The notes under the pieces were generated by a model that ran no database searches, was not told the origin of the DNA, and worked only from the letters and a program-made list of their open reading frames with translations. The position numbers and the translations under genes were made by a program. From assembly GCF_000003195.3 (NCBI RefSeq), contig NC_012874.2, positions 62,563,768-62,627,767 on the forward strand: a stretch of DNA of 64,000 nucleotides, given 5' to 3'. This stretch comes from Sorghum bicolor. Taxonomy: Eukaryota; Streptophyta; Magnoliopsida; Poales; Poaceae. Positions within the stretch are counted from its first letter, which is position 1, and each line of letters starts with the position of its first letter. Positions 34,259 to 45,611 of the stretch are shown here, one piece after another.

Positions 34259-34742
34259 ATAGAAATGAAAATTACTACTATACAAAAATGATAGACCTTT
34301 GCCATGACACTGACGAGACGGCAGACCACTTGATATGACTTAGTGTCTCTATGCTAAACGAGTTCTAGAAAATATTATTACTCTTTGGGCCGCCTATCCA
34401 CACCTTTTACCTCATCTTTGGACTAACAATAATGAGACATTTCACGAGCGGTGGACGACCCTCGGCTTGAATATTGGAGAGTGTAAAGGTGTGTTTGGTT
34501 CTAAAATGGTCTGATGGGCTTTCTAGCATTTGATGTAGGAGTACTTACTAAGGCGGCCTATCATAGCCTCTTTGGGCCCAGGAAGCAGCATCCCCTCCTC
34601 TACAGTCCTGACAAGTGCATTGGGCCAGCTGACCTCACGTACCTCCCTGCCTAGTTGTGGACTACAGCCTGGCAGGCTGGCACTGGCTTTGGCTGCTCCA
34701 TATCGTGACAAGATGGTCAAAGAATATTCATGTAAATGATAG
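34259..34742. repeat. Segmental duplication unit 1, left block
   Basis: Nearly collinear with 38,742-38,798 plus 40,495-41,290: ATGAAAATTACTACTATA, the block around ACCACTTGATATGACT, and a block around 34,540-34,735. In both copies the minus strand of the last block encodes a conserved peptide ending LLPGPKEAMIG.LSK, hinting at an old exon of a gene I cannot name. Confidence 0.7.
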
Positions 34743-34785
34743 AGAAAACCGAACCGACTGCTCTTAATTCACAATTTCACACTTA

Positions 34786-35030
34786 GGAGTCTTGTTTAGT
34801 TCACCCCAAAAGTCAAAAAAAATTCAAGATTCTCCATCACATCGAAACTTGCAGCACATGCATGAAGCACTAAATATAAACAAAAATAAAAACTAATTGT
34901 ACAGTTTACCTGTAAATCGTAAGATGAATCTTTTGAGTCTAGTTAATCTATGATTGAACAATAATTATCAAATAAAAATAAAAGTACTACAATACAAAAA
35001 ACCAAAAAAAATTCAGAACTAAACAAGACC
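34786..35030. mobile_element. Tourist-like MITE, GGCCTTGTTTAG family, inverted copy
   Basis: Begins TCTTGTTTAGTTCACC and ends GAACTAAACAAGACC; internally it is the reverse complement of the copies at 49.2 and 53.6 kb (for example AACTAATTGTACAG, TCTTTTGAGTCTAGTTA). Target trinucleotides are TTA on the left and TCA on the right, so ends have drifted. Confidence 0.8.
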
Positions 35031-35824
35031 TCATCGAGAATCCCCAATTTCATGCTGCACGCACACAGATTTGATTTTAGCATTAGTGTATTGCAGGTAG
35101 CATAGCTTAGCTTGTTGAAAAGATTTGAATAATACTAGGCTAATGGAGACACCTCCAAGCTGAACATTTGTCATGAAAGGGACAGGAAGGGTGGCGGCGT
35201 TGACCCAGTCCACAGCACGCCTCCGTTGTGTGCTCTACCCAAATTGCGTACTATGTGCCACTCTACTCAAGAAAACAAAGTATAAATACTTTAAGGATTA
35301 AACCAGACATTTTTTCCCGAACCAAATTAAATCAAACTAGTTATACATTAGGAGCTAATTATTATTATTACACTCTAGACATTATGCTTTTTGACTCACA
35401 CTTGTTATATATCTTAGACGCTAATTATAATATTACCCTATGTGTTTCACCCATATTTTTTGACCTACCTCACATGATGTGGTGTATAAAACATTATTCG
35501 TTCCAACAACAACAGTGCTAATGCTCGGATACACCCGCATCCGAGCACCCACGCTTGAACCCCTTTTCTGCACATGCACTCCACATACCACCCAACCCCA
35601 CGTGGCGGCGTGCCACATCCGCGTCCGGACGCCCGCGCTTGTACCTCTTTCCTGCGCCTGTACTCCATGTACCGCCCAACCCTACGTGGTGCCTACCCCC
35701 CACCTGACCCCACGCGACATCTGCAGTAGTTTTTTAGGGAAGTTGTGGAAGAAAACACCATGGATGATGGACGGACGGCGACTGTCAACGGCGGAGCACA
35801 ACAGAGTAGGGGAGGTTTCTCATC
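35031..35824. other. Unassigned DNA with a degenerate tandem repeat
   Basis: No gene recognised. At about 35,535-35,697 a unit of roughly 80 bp is present twice (each runs CATCCG..., CGCTTG..., CCGCCCAACCC/CCACCCAACCC, ACGTGG). The motif CGCGTCCGGACGCCCG resembles ends of Mutator-like elements such as that at 57.1 kb. Confidence 0.4.
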
Positions 35825-37720
35825 TCATTTCCTTATCCGGCCGTCGGCGCAGCGGAAGCGAGGGACGTGGGCACCATAATAAAAACCAGGACATGCTATT
35901 GGGCTGGTCAAGAGGCCCAGGAAGAGGCATTTAGACGAACATACGCTCTACACACGTCATTATCGTCATGACAAATAAACACATGAACATGTAAGGGGCT
36001 ATTGTGATCTTACCCTTGTTTTGAAGTCCAATTATAATTTTACTCTCGTTTTTATCACCGTTGCGATTTTACCCTTACTTTGTAAAAACAAAGCTTTAGT
36101 TTACCCCTACTCTGTGAACAACGGGTAATGGTGTTAAATGGGTTTGGTAAGGACAAGTTTGCCCTTGCGAAAATGCTCCTACTTTTCTGAGTACATTGTG
36201 ATTTTACCCCTACTTTTAACTCTATTAGTTTTTTGTGCAATAAAATAAATAAAAAACAAAAAATCTTCACAGGAAGACCAAAAGATAATAATAACCCTTC
36301 CCTATTCTCTCCTCTATTGATTCCTTTCTCCTGTTCTACGACCGAAACCCTTCATCCCTCGCGTACTCTTGTACTCCTATTCTACGACCAAAACCCTAGC
36401 ATGTTGAGCCTAGTAGGCAACAAGAGCGGCTGGGCAGCTCCTAGCGCCGTGCGGCTAGGCCCCTCAAGAGGCCACCCCCTCAGTCCCTTGTGGTTAGGGA
36501 CATGAGCGTCACGACGCCCCGTGCGGTGCGAGCGGCTATCGAAGGTTGTCGTCGTGGGTCCAGCGTGTGGCTCGCCTGATGGTGCGGCTGAGGGTGCGCG
36601 GGACGAATGCGTGGGACGACTAGCTGCGTGGGTAGGTAGGCGGGCGACCATGGAGTCAGAGGGTGGCAGGTCTAGAGCCAAGGAGTTGGTGTCCATGTAC
36701 ATTTTTTCAAGTTCCGAGTGTGTATTGGTCAATTGTGGAACAAATTAACCTTGGGATTTTAGGCAATTACGCTAATTTGGTTTCATTTGCTCTAATTTGT
36801 AGGCAAAATCATATGAATTGGAAACATGAAGAATCTGGTTGTTAGGGTTCTGTCATTTTTTTAGTTTACGTGATGGGGGACCAAAATCCTAGCAACAGGG
36901 TAGAACCTTGCCTACTCAAGTTGTTGACATGCATAGCTTCAACCTGCTACACTTTCTTTTGATGTGATATTATCTATCTATATTTGCATGCTGCGTGAAA
37001 TAATATGTAACAAGTTGTCCAGTGTTGCTGCTGATTTTTTTCAAAAAAAACAGGGGTAAAATCACAATGTACTCAAAAAAGTAGGGGCATTTTCACAAGG
37101 ACAAAGTTGTCCTTACTAAGCCCATTTAACATCGTTACTCGTTGTTTACGGAATAAGGGTAAACTGGAGCTTTGTTTTCATAAAGCAAGGGTAAAATCGC
37201 AACAGTGACAAAAACGAGAGTAAAATCACAATTAGATTTCAAAATGAGGATAAGAACGCAATAGCCCCAACATGTAAATATAACCATAGGTACATCTACA
37301 AGTGTGGTATATACATATGGAGCTATGCACTATAGTAGTAGTATAACAAGACACCTCAGTATGTGTATCACGCACGTTGCCAGTTTTTCCACTTTTGTAC
37401 ACATACACGGCCACAAAGACACCACTTTCTACGTGTAGCAGGCACAAATACATACTCATGTTGTGGTGTGCCTGTGCCCAAGAAAGAGGCTCCTCCCTTT
37501 TCCCTCTCCACCTCGCCATGCTCCTCGCCTCCTCTGCAGCTCTACAAATTCGGCGTCGCTACTCGCTTCTTCCCTCCCCTCCCCACCTCAAACATCCCGA
37601 GCCATGGCGCAGACACGCGTGCCAACGTCTATCCTCCTAGCGGCACTCTCCATGCCTGCATCCTCCACCTACCGCCGAGTCCCCTACGCCTCCCCACCTC
37701 AATGGTGATGGCCCAGAAGT
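35825..37720 (+). pseudogene. Truncated duplicate of the ALP1-like gene's 5' region
   Basis: Blocks 35,836-35,994 and 37,269-37,710 align in order with 49,628-49,780 and 50,140-50,650, upstream of and into the 5' UTR of the intact gene: the CACACCTCAGTATG block, TTTCTACGTGTAGCAG, CAAGAAAGAGGC, CTACTCGCTTCTTCCCTCCC and CCTCAAACATCCCGAGCC. Identity fades before the position of the intact gene's start codon, and no exon 1 or exon 2 follows. A Mutator-like element (35,995-37,268) separates the two halves. Not expected to encode protein. Confidence 0.75.
35995..37268. mobile_element. Mutator-like element (MULE), possible Pack-MULE
   Basis: 1,274 bp with terminal inverted repeats of about 220 bp (GGGGCTATTGTGATCTTACC on the left, its diverged complement on the right) and a perfect 9-bp target duplication AACATGTAA (35,986-35,994; 37,269-37,277), diagnostic for Mutator. 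The roughly 830-bp centre has no transposase; it contains GC-rich, gene-like sequence (36,400-36,700) with frames of up to 116 codons on either strand that I cannot name, so gene capture is possible but unproven. Confidence 0.9.
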
Positions 37721-38741
37721 CATCAAGTCCACCCACCCCAACACACAAAGCGGTCATCCCCAACATTCCCACAAGTGGAAACCAACATGCAGCAAGCGAT
37801 GTTGATGATGATATAGAAAAGCGCTGCATTTGTGCATCACGTGAGCTAGGAAAGGGACGCACACTCCCATTGATAGCTTAGTCCTCCGACTGCCCTAGCT
37901 TCCCGTGCTCCGTGACATCCTGAACAAAAAGCAACAGCAAGGACTGCATTGGGATGGTGGTGGGAGGAGTTGGTCTTTGTGCTGTCAAGAGAGCGGCGAC
38001 ACGGGCCTACCTCGGCACCATTGGAGTGAAACGGGGAGTCGACGACGGTGTGTTGTTCCTTGCGTGCGCCAGCAGGCTCCATCTATGGCGGGCAGCCCTC
38101 CCTCTCTGTTGATTCCCTACAAAATTGGGATCTAGAGGCGGTGGTGGGGTTTTGGCTCGCAGTGCCACAGGCCACGTGTGAGGGCAGCGTGGGCACGACA
38201 GCGCACGGTGGTTAGGGTTTACGGGCATGTGATTGGTGGATGATCGGTGATTGGGGAAATGGGAATTCGGGTGGGGATTTCTGTGGGATTGGCATGTGGT
38301 TAGTGGAAGGAGGAGGAGGACGATGTTTTGAGCTTTTGTTTTCTTAGAAAAAAATGAAAAAAAAACAATGCGGGAGATGGAAATCAAACCGGGTAGAGGG
38401 TTCGAACTGTAGGGCGCGGGCGTGGGGGCTGGGTGCACACTTAGAGTTGGGAGGGATGGGAAGTACCATATACACAATCCTGTGTGTCAGATCTAAGTGA
38501 GTAAGGAGAGAGGACTCAAAATCAATCTGGATGGTTCATTTATATAGCGTTGTTTTTATGGGGTGAGTGGAGGGGATCATCTCAATGAGGGAGGTTTTTG
38601 TGTAGACTTAGCACATAAAAAATGGTGATTTTAGTAGGGTATATGAGTGGGTGATACAATAATCATGCACTAAGAGGGCAAGTTATTCCTTCTATTCACA
38701 TCCTATTTTTGAAAAAACACCTTTTTCATACGAACTTAGAT
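37721..38741. other. Spacer between duplication units
   Basis: No gene recognised. GC-rich to about 38,260, then AT-rich. Open frames on both strands are short and without motifs. Confidence 0.4.
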
Positions 38742-38798
38742 GGAAATGAAAATTACTACTATAGAAAATGGTAGACCTTTGCCAATTGCCATGACACT

Positions 38799-40494
38799 CA
38801 CTACTACAGGATTTATTTTGGGCGACGTTTTCCTTTTCAGAATGGAGGCGGGCGCACTTTGTGCCTACCTCCATTGTTCCTGCCATGACCAGGCCACCTG
38901 TAGGCCTGCGTCGGTTAATTATTAATGGAGGCGGTCACCTTAACAGGACTGCCACTGTTAATGCATATTAATAGCTCTTATGTTGTCCACCTCGATTGAA
39001 ACATTAATGGAGGCAGTCGCATTATAGTAAATACCTCCATTAATATGTGATTAGCAGAGGCGGTCAAGTTTGCATTGCTCGCCTCCATTGTTCCTGTGGC
39101 TATAAACGTACAGCCAGCGACCCTTTCTTTCTCTTGGCGACACATCTTCCAAATTTTGGGTTTTGAAATCCAATCCAAAACCCTAAAATTTGAGCAAAAA
39201 CTAGGGGAGAAGTTTTGCTTTTGATTTGTTCAAGAAGGACACCACAAAAGGTTGACACACATTCTCCAAACTGTATTCCTCTATCTTCTTCATCATTTAG
39301 GCTCTCTAGATATAGATAGATCCATGGAGAGAGAAAATAGTGGTTTTTTATCTCTAGATCTATTATCTTGTTTGTAATACTTCTTTTTTGTTGGGCAATA
39401 AGGTTTGCAGGTATAGATAGGTCTGAATGGATGTACCAGATGAAGCGAATGAAATCACAGTACATGATTCATGTGAGGAAGTTTATTGCAACCACAAAAG
39501 CTCATTGTTAGAGTCTAGATCGGATGACAACCATATGTCCATGTTCTTGTTGTAAGAACATGAAGCCCACGCAGACAGTGAGGTGCAATTTTGCTTGATT
39601 AGGTATGGTTTTCTTAAGGATTACATGGTTTGGACTTATCATGGAGAAAAAGAAAAGGATGTGACTTTGGGTGATGCATCCGGAGGCAACTTGACAACAT
39701 CAACCGCAGAGCATGTAAGATGACAACCTGCCTCCTCATCGACTACACCAGCAGCCAACGATGACAATGTTCGTGATTATATCACGATAGAAGACTTACT
39801 CCAAGATATGCCTGCTAACGATGATGGTGGTGGGGATGGTGATGAGGATGCTGCTATGAAGGACCCTGAGGGTGTAGAGCTTATGGCAGAAATAGCTAAC
39901 TGCCTTAATGAAGATGACATTCTGTTTGGTAACTCGAGGTGGCTGGAGAATTTCAGAGAGATAAAGCAGGTTGCAATTGACCCTCTCTATAAGGGTTGTG
40001 CAAAGCATTGGACGGTGCTACGTTTTGACCTATAGATGCTGATATTGAAGGCTCGGCATGACTGGTCTGACACTAGCTTCAATGACCTCATGAGTGTCCT
40101 TGCTGACACATACCTAGATGAAAACAAGGTTCCTGCCAATACCTATCAGGTGAAGAAGCTAATCCAACCAGTGGAGATGAAAGTTAGGAAGTTTGACGTC
40201 TGCCCTAACCACTATATCTTTTAAAACATTAGTGGAGGTGGGTAGTTATAAAGGCCTGCATCTATTAATCATATTAATGGAGACGGTCACTATATAGTGC
40301 CTGCCTCTATTAACCATATTAATGGAGGCGGTCGCTATATAGTGCCCACCTCCATTAATACGATTAATAGAGGCGGGTAGAGTAACCGCCTCGGTTATCC
40401 ATCAATTAACTAAGGCCTTTCATTGGAGTTGGTTGGTTGTGCACGTCTCCATTAACCAAATACAACCGCCTCCATTAAAGTTCCTGTACTAGTG
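38799..40494 (+). mobile_element. Defective CACTA (En/Spm-like) transposon
   Basis: 1,696 bp; begins CACTACTACAGGA and ends TTCCTGTACTAGTG, with 3-bp duplication ACT (38,796-38,798; 40,495-40,497). Subterminal regions hold many copies of AATGGAGGCGGTC in both orientations. It carries only a fragment of transposase, so it depends on a helper. Confidence 0.95.
39808..40224 (+). pseudogene. TNP2-type CACTA transposase fragment
   Basis: Reads as part of the TNP2 (Transposase_21) family: DDILFGNSRWLENF, then DPLYKGCAKHWTVLRF, then, after an in-frame TAG at 40,033-40,035 where the family has Gln, MLILKARHDWSDTSFNDL and NKVPANTYQVKKLI, ending near KFDVCPNHYIF. The catalytic region that should follow is absent; the element's 3' subterminal repeats begin directly after. 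Upstream frames (39,430-39,800) are degraded. Confidence 0.85.
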
Positions 40495-41300
40495 ACTGAC
40501 GAGACCGCACACCACTTGATATGACTGAGTGTCCCTAAGCTAAACGAGTTTTAGAAAATATTACTGTTTGGGTCGCCTATTCCACAACTTATACCACATG
40601 AGTGGTGGACAACACTATGGTTAACTATGGGAGACTGTAACAAAAGCCCATGATCCTCATTCTACTATATGGCATCCTAACACAAGGTAACATCGGTGAT
40701 GTCAATTAGCGTGGAGATAGAAGTGGGTGCAAAAATATGGGGCCTAGCCGGATGGAAACACATAGTGTCCTTATACAATAGAGAGTAGCGTTGTATTTAC
40801 TTTTGAATTCTTTCTTTTTCTTAGCCCTTTTTAGGGTGCAGTTTTTGCTCTATTCACTATAAAGAGAAATTGGCACAACTAGTGTTGGTTTGTTTAAAAA
40901 AGATAGAGCTAGTAAGCCAGATGAGACATATAATGTTGTATAGCTCATCACTTTTCATTTGAAGTTATCTGAAGCCCAGATGAGACATAATGTACCCATG
41001 TTGTAATCATATATTATTTAGGCACAAAAATAACTAAAAAAGGTTGAACTATAAAATTACTTCATTATTCTAAACTCGTCGATGGGCTTTCGAGAACATG
41101 ATGATGTGCTTGCTAAGGTAGCCTATCATAGCCTCTTTAGGCCCAGGAAGCAGCATTGCCTCCTGTACAATCTTGACAAATGCATTAAATCGGCCCAGCC
41201 GACCTGACATACCTCTCTGCCTAGTGGCAATGTGACAGTGGCTTTTGTTGCTCCATCTCATTACAAGATGGACAAAAGAATATTCATGCACATAAATGGA

Positions 41301-42011
41301 TACCAAAACTATTTGGCAATGACTTTGTTACCAACGACCGAGTTATAACCCACCTCTCTCTCTCTCTCTCTCTCTGGCGATCGGCGGCCTCCTCCTCAGC
41401 ACCCGGTGGGAACCTCCTCCCCGCCTCCAACCCACCTCCTCCCCATGCCTGCCTAGATCAGACGGTAATGCTAGTGAGGTAGGCCTCTTTCTCCTCCTCC
41501 TCCTAGATCTATAGATCTACTGCTTAGGGTTCCCCAACTCTGGTGGCTTACAAGCAAAGGTTTTGGGAGGTAGGTCGACCAAGCGGTGGGGATGTCATCG
41601 GTGGGCGGTTTAGGGGCCCTGGCGGCGGTAGAGGCGACCAGGCTAGGTTAGGGTGGGGACGGCACCATGGCCAAAGGTGGTGGTGGCGGCGGCCATGGCG
41701 GTGGTTGCGGAGAAGGGTGAGGGGAAGAAGGTGGTGTCGTAGGTGAGCTAGGGCTTCACAGAGGTCCATGGCCATGGCGATGGCTGCGGGGACAGGGGGG
41801 CGAAGATGGCGCCGTGAGCAACCTAGGCATTCGCTAGAGCTCTACGGCCATGGCAGTGGCAGCAGCCACAAAGCTCCACTGAAACCCTAGCTCGCCGCGG
41901 CGCGGCGATGGACAGGAGGGAGGGGGTCCATGAGGAAGAAGATGTTGTGATATTTTTTTGACTAAGAAGTTGTTGTGCTGTGCTGTGCATGCGTTTAAGA
42001 AGCTGTTGTGA
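41301..42011. other. GC-rich region with a CT microsatellite, no recognised gene
   Basis: A CT run lies at about 41,355-41,378, followed by CCTCCTC- and GGCGGTGG-rich DNA to 41,930. It resembles a 5' UTR of some gene but no exon or domain follows. Confidence 0.35.
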
Positions 42012-42232
42012 TGTGTTGTCCATGGACACTGTAGCACTTTCGTTTGTATTTGATAAATATTGTCCAATCATAGACTAACTAGGCTCAAAAGATTCGTCTC
42101 GCAAATTATAGGTAAATTGTGCAATTAGTTATTTATTTTATCTATATTTAATACTCTATGCATGTGCCGTAAGATTTGATGTGACGGGGAATATGAAAAA
42201 TTTTACAAAATATTTTGGGAACTAAACAAGGC
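42012..42232. mobile_element. Tourist-like MITE, GGCCTTGTTTAG family, 5'-truncated copy
   Basis: Starts within the family at CACTGTAGCACTTTCG and runs to the right end GAACTAAACAAGGC. The usual left terminus is replaced by unrelated sequence. Confidence 0.75.
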
Positions 42233-42271
42233 ATCGATGTGACACCCAAAAACTTCTCACCCACAATCAAT

Positions 42272-42561
42272 GCCTTGTTTAGATGCAAAATATTTTTAGA
42301 TTTTGACAATGTAACACTTTCATTTGTATTTTACAAATATTGTTCAATCATGGACTAACTAAGCTTAAAAGATTCGTGTCATGATTTACAGATAAATTGT
42401 GTAATTGGTTATTTTTTAATCTATATTTAATGCTCTATATATATGCCACAAGATTGAGCATTAAATATAGATTAAAAAATAACCAATTTTTTAATATATG
42501 TTTAATGTCAATCTTGTGGCATATATATAGAGCATTAATATGCCACAAGATTTGATGTGAC
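42272..42561. mobile_element. Tourist-like MITE, GGCCTTGTTTAG family, left part, split by the LINE
   Basis: Left end GCCTTGTTTAGATGC at 42,272; the right end lies beyond the LINE at 49,574-49,619 (GATGTGACGAAAATCTTG to AAACAAGCC). The interior has been rearranged into two perfect 31-bp inverted repeats: 42,405-42,435 with 42,456-42,486, and 42,427-42,457 with 42,508-42,538. Confidence 0.8.
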
Positions 42562-42646
42562 AGTCAGTTTTCTATGTGTCCGACTCGTTTAGTTGTGCAT
42601 TAGGACTTTGTGTCTTGAACTTTCCTTGAACAAGCTGAAGACGGCC

Positions 42647-45224
42647 ATGGCTGGACTCTCAAACATCTCCTTCGACCCCGGGCTCAAGTTTGGCAACCAG
42701 ATCTTTCAGCGCTTTGGCTGCTCGGTGAGTCCAACCCCCTCCCAGTTGTCGTCTTCATTCAAGCTGGTTGCAAGTTTCGGCCGTTCTGCCATTCGCCTCA
42801 ATGAAGATTTAGTTGGTCTCTTACTGCAATCCTGCCTAGGTGGACACAGTAATGATTTTCATGTCAAACATTTATCGGGTTGGATGTTTAGCTTTCAAGT
42901 TTCCTACAAAATTTGGTTTCTTGATCAAAAGCCTAGGTTCTTTTTCTTGCCAATTGTTTGCTATCCTCTTCTTCCTCTAGGGGAACGGTGGTCCAAATTG
43001 GCTTAGAGAATTTCACCTTTGGATTGATGAACAAAATGCCGAATGGACCACCGTCTCCCGCAAATCGAGCAATTCTCATATTGCTCCCAAAGGCCGGAAA
43101 AGCTATGCTGACAATGTCAAATCAACCCCGCCATCTAGAAGATCAGTATTCAAACGTCTTCAATACCCGGACAATTACGCTGACGCGTTCTTGGATAAGA
43201 ATCATAGCAATCCTTTCTCTAATTCTAAAACGGTTCATTTTCGCCAGAGTTCAAATTCAAATCCAATCTCATCGGCTCAACCCCGCCATTCTCGCCCCCC
43301 TTCAGTTTGGAGGCCCAAATCTCACGCTGATTCTAAGGCGCCTCAAGCGCCTCTAGAAAAACAGACCCCGGCTCTTTCGGATCCCAACAAAATAGTCTAT
43401 GGATCGCTGAACCGCTGCCCACGCTGCCTGGGCCTAGGCCATGACCGGTTTTTGTGCAAAGGAGATCTCCGTTGCGAGGTTTGCTTCGAGTATGGACACT
43501 CGCGTATATCTTGTTTCTCCAAATCCAAATCCCAAAAGTTTCGGCCTGTTACTGTTAAGGAAGTTGAAGGGGCGCGAGTAAAGGCTATATATATGCCCTC
43601 CTCGAGTCTCACGGGTGCCTCTACCCAGATCTTCGCCTCAACACCCCCCCTAACAACACAAGCTACTGTTCCCGAACTCACCTCGAGCTCTCCGATGGCG
43701 AACTTTGCCGCAGATCCCAGGCCCTTCATCCCTAAGGGCTTTGTGCTGGATGAGGTCCAGGCGTCCCCGCTCCTGCGCCATGAAGTCTACATCACTGGGT
43801 GCTACAACAAGTCTAACGAGGACCTGGCGATCGCGAAGCTCACCCCCCCCCCCCCCCGCCCCCCGTGCACAAGGCTGATTTTCGTCTGCTTGCCAGAGAG
43901 CTGAAGACCTTCTTCCACGACGTCCATCAGGTCTTCGGTACAAATATCTCTCCCTGCCCTATCGGTGACGCTTTTATCAAGTTCAGCAATCCTTTTGAGC
44001 GTGATAGGTTTCTGGGTCCAAACTTTGTGTTTGGTAACTACATTCTGCACTTCATCCGGCATGACGAGGCAGAGAACGCCAGGGCCTTTGCCATTGATCG
44101 TGAAGCCATGATCCTATTCCTGGCCTACCCAGAGGACCTGAGGCACACTCAGCATGTTGCAAAAGCAGTTTCGCAGTTTGACATCCTGATTGGTTGGGAC
44201 GACACCCAGCCAGGATGTGTCACAGCCAAAGTCTATCTCAACGATGACGCCAAGATCCCTTCTTCCATCAAGTTGATCACTGGCCTCCACCCCAATGGGA
44301 AATCTTGGACTTCACCTTGCTATATCTTAAAGAGAAGCAATGTCACCCTACTGCCAGATGAGGAAGGTTTTGTGATGATTGGTCCTCTTCACCCCTTCCC
44401 TACCCCGGCTCCTCGCTAGGAAGGACCGGTCCCGCCTGCCTACCCAAGCGCCAGTCCTGTTCAGTCTGCGGCTGGCGGCTCAAACTCGCCCAATAACAAA
44501 GAAGCTACTAGACCGGGAATGATGCAGGGTCTTGAAGCCAAGGATGGAGATGCTAAAAACACTTCAAGTGCTTTTGTTTTTTAGGACAGGTACCAACCAA
44601 TCCCTCCAGGGTTCACCAGAGACAGCCCTAAGGTTAAATCCATTGTGGTGGCAGCAAACAGAGATAACTCCCCTCGTGGTCCTACGGTAAAGCTGAATAT
44701 GAATTTTGACATCAATAAGGTACTTGGCTTCATCTCCAAATCCCCTGCTCCTAGTGCTTTTATCTTCCTGAATCATTTGGATATTAACCCTGATCTTCCC
44801 ATCCCGCCTTATTTTTGCGACTTCCTAACTCTGGCCTGGTTGGCCTTCCTCATCCCTGATCAGGACATGGACAAGGCCCCCTCTAGAGCTGAGCTAAAGG
44901 AGATCACTGAGGAGGAGGTGATGGAAATCTTTGGAAATCAGTTCGTCTAGAAAAAGAGAAAGCTCTCCAAGACCAAGCAGCAAGTACATGATCGCCACCT
45001 CAGCCGCAGCAGGCGGAGCGCCATCAAGCAAGACGGATTCAAGAAAGACGTGCTCCACCCACTGCCCCTGGCTATGATCCCGGCTTCGCCGAAAGCGCCA
45101 ACTCCCGAACCTGCACCCTACCTGCCAATGGAAGTAGCACATGGGATTGCCACTGGCTTCCTTCAGATCCATCCTAGCGATGCGTCTGCGGCCATCCTTA
45201 AGAAGGACGTCGATGGAATTTGAA
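42647..45224 (+). pseudogene. LINE ORF1 (Gag-like RNA-binding protein), frameshifted
   Basis: Starts MAGLSNISFDPGLKFG; an early part contains LNEDLVGLLLQSCLGG and LSGWMFSF, then the frame shifts near 42,990. Next come a CCHC-type pair (CPRCLGLGHDRFLC and CEVCFEYGHSRISC, 43,420-43,520) and a proline-rich stretch. A run of 15 C at 43,843-43,857 breaks the frame again; the DUF4283-like part FRLLARELKTFFHDVHQVFG continues in another frame to a TAG at 44,417. Further segments run on to about 45,224 between stops at 44,582 and 44,948. Confidence 0.85.
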
Positions 45225-45611
45225 GACCCTGGTCCATGGTTGTTGCACTCTAGGCAAAGAGTGCTTATTTTGCTTAAGTTTAGTAGCTTGCTCTCTAGCA
45301 TCAAACTCTTGTGTTTCTCCCAGCTTGCACGCTGGCTATCTCTAGTCGTTCACTTTGTTACTTGTTTGTCTCTGGGACACAGACTCTTTGTGTTGGTTGT
45401 CAACGTTTATGAGAAGTTTGGTTTGTGGTACCCCGTCAGAATTCTTAATCACTTCAAGCTATTTGAAAGGTTTTCAGAGACCATTACCCCCAATCCTTTT
45501 ACTGTCTACATAATGGCTCTGTACGAGAATCTCTTTGGCTGCAAGCCCTCAGAGGTTTCCCTGACTCCCTTGGGGGGTCAGGCTGCTTCTTTATTTTTTC
45601 CACGGTCATCG

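Larger units (their letters stand above)
38742..41300. repeat. Segmental duplication unit 2, left block, interrupted by CACTA
   Basis: The counterpart of 34,259-34,742. The match runs 38,742-38,798, is broken by the CACTA element, resumes at 40,495 (CTGACGAGACCGCACACCAC) and continues to about 41,290 with further small gaps. The interruption at exactly the CACTA target site confirms that the duplication is older than that insertion. Confidence 0.72.
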
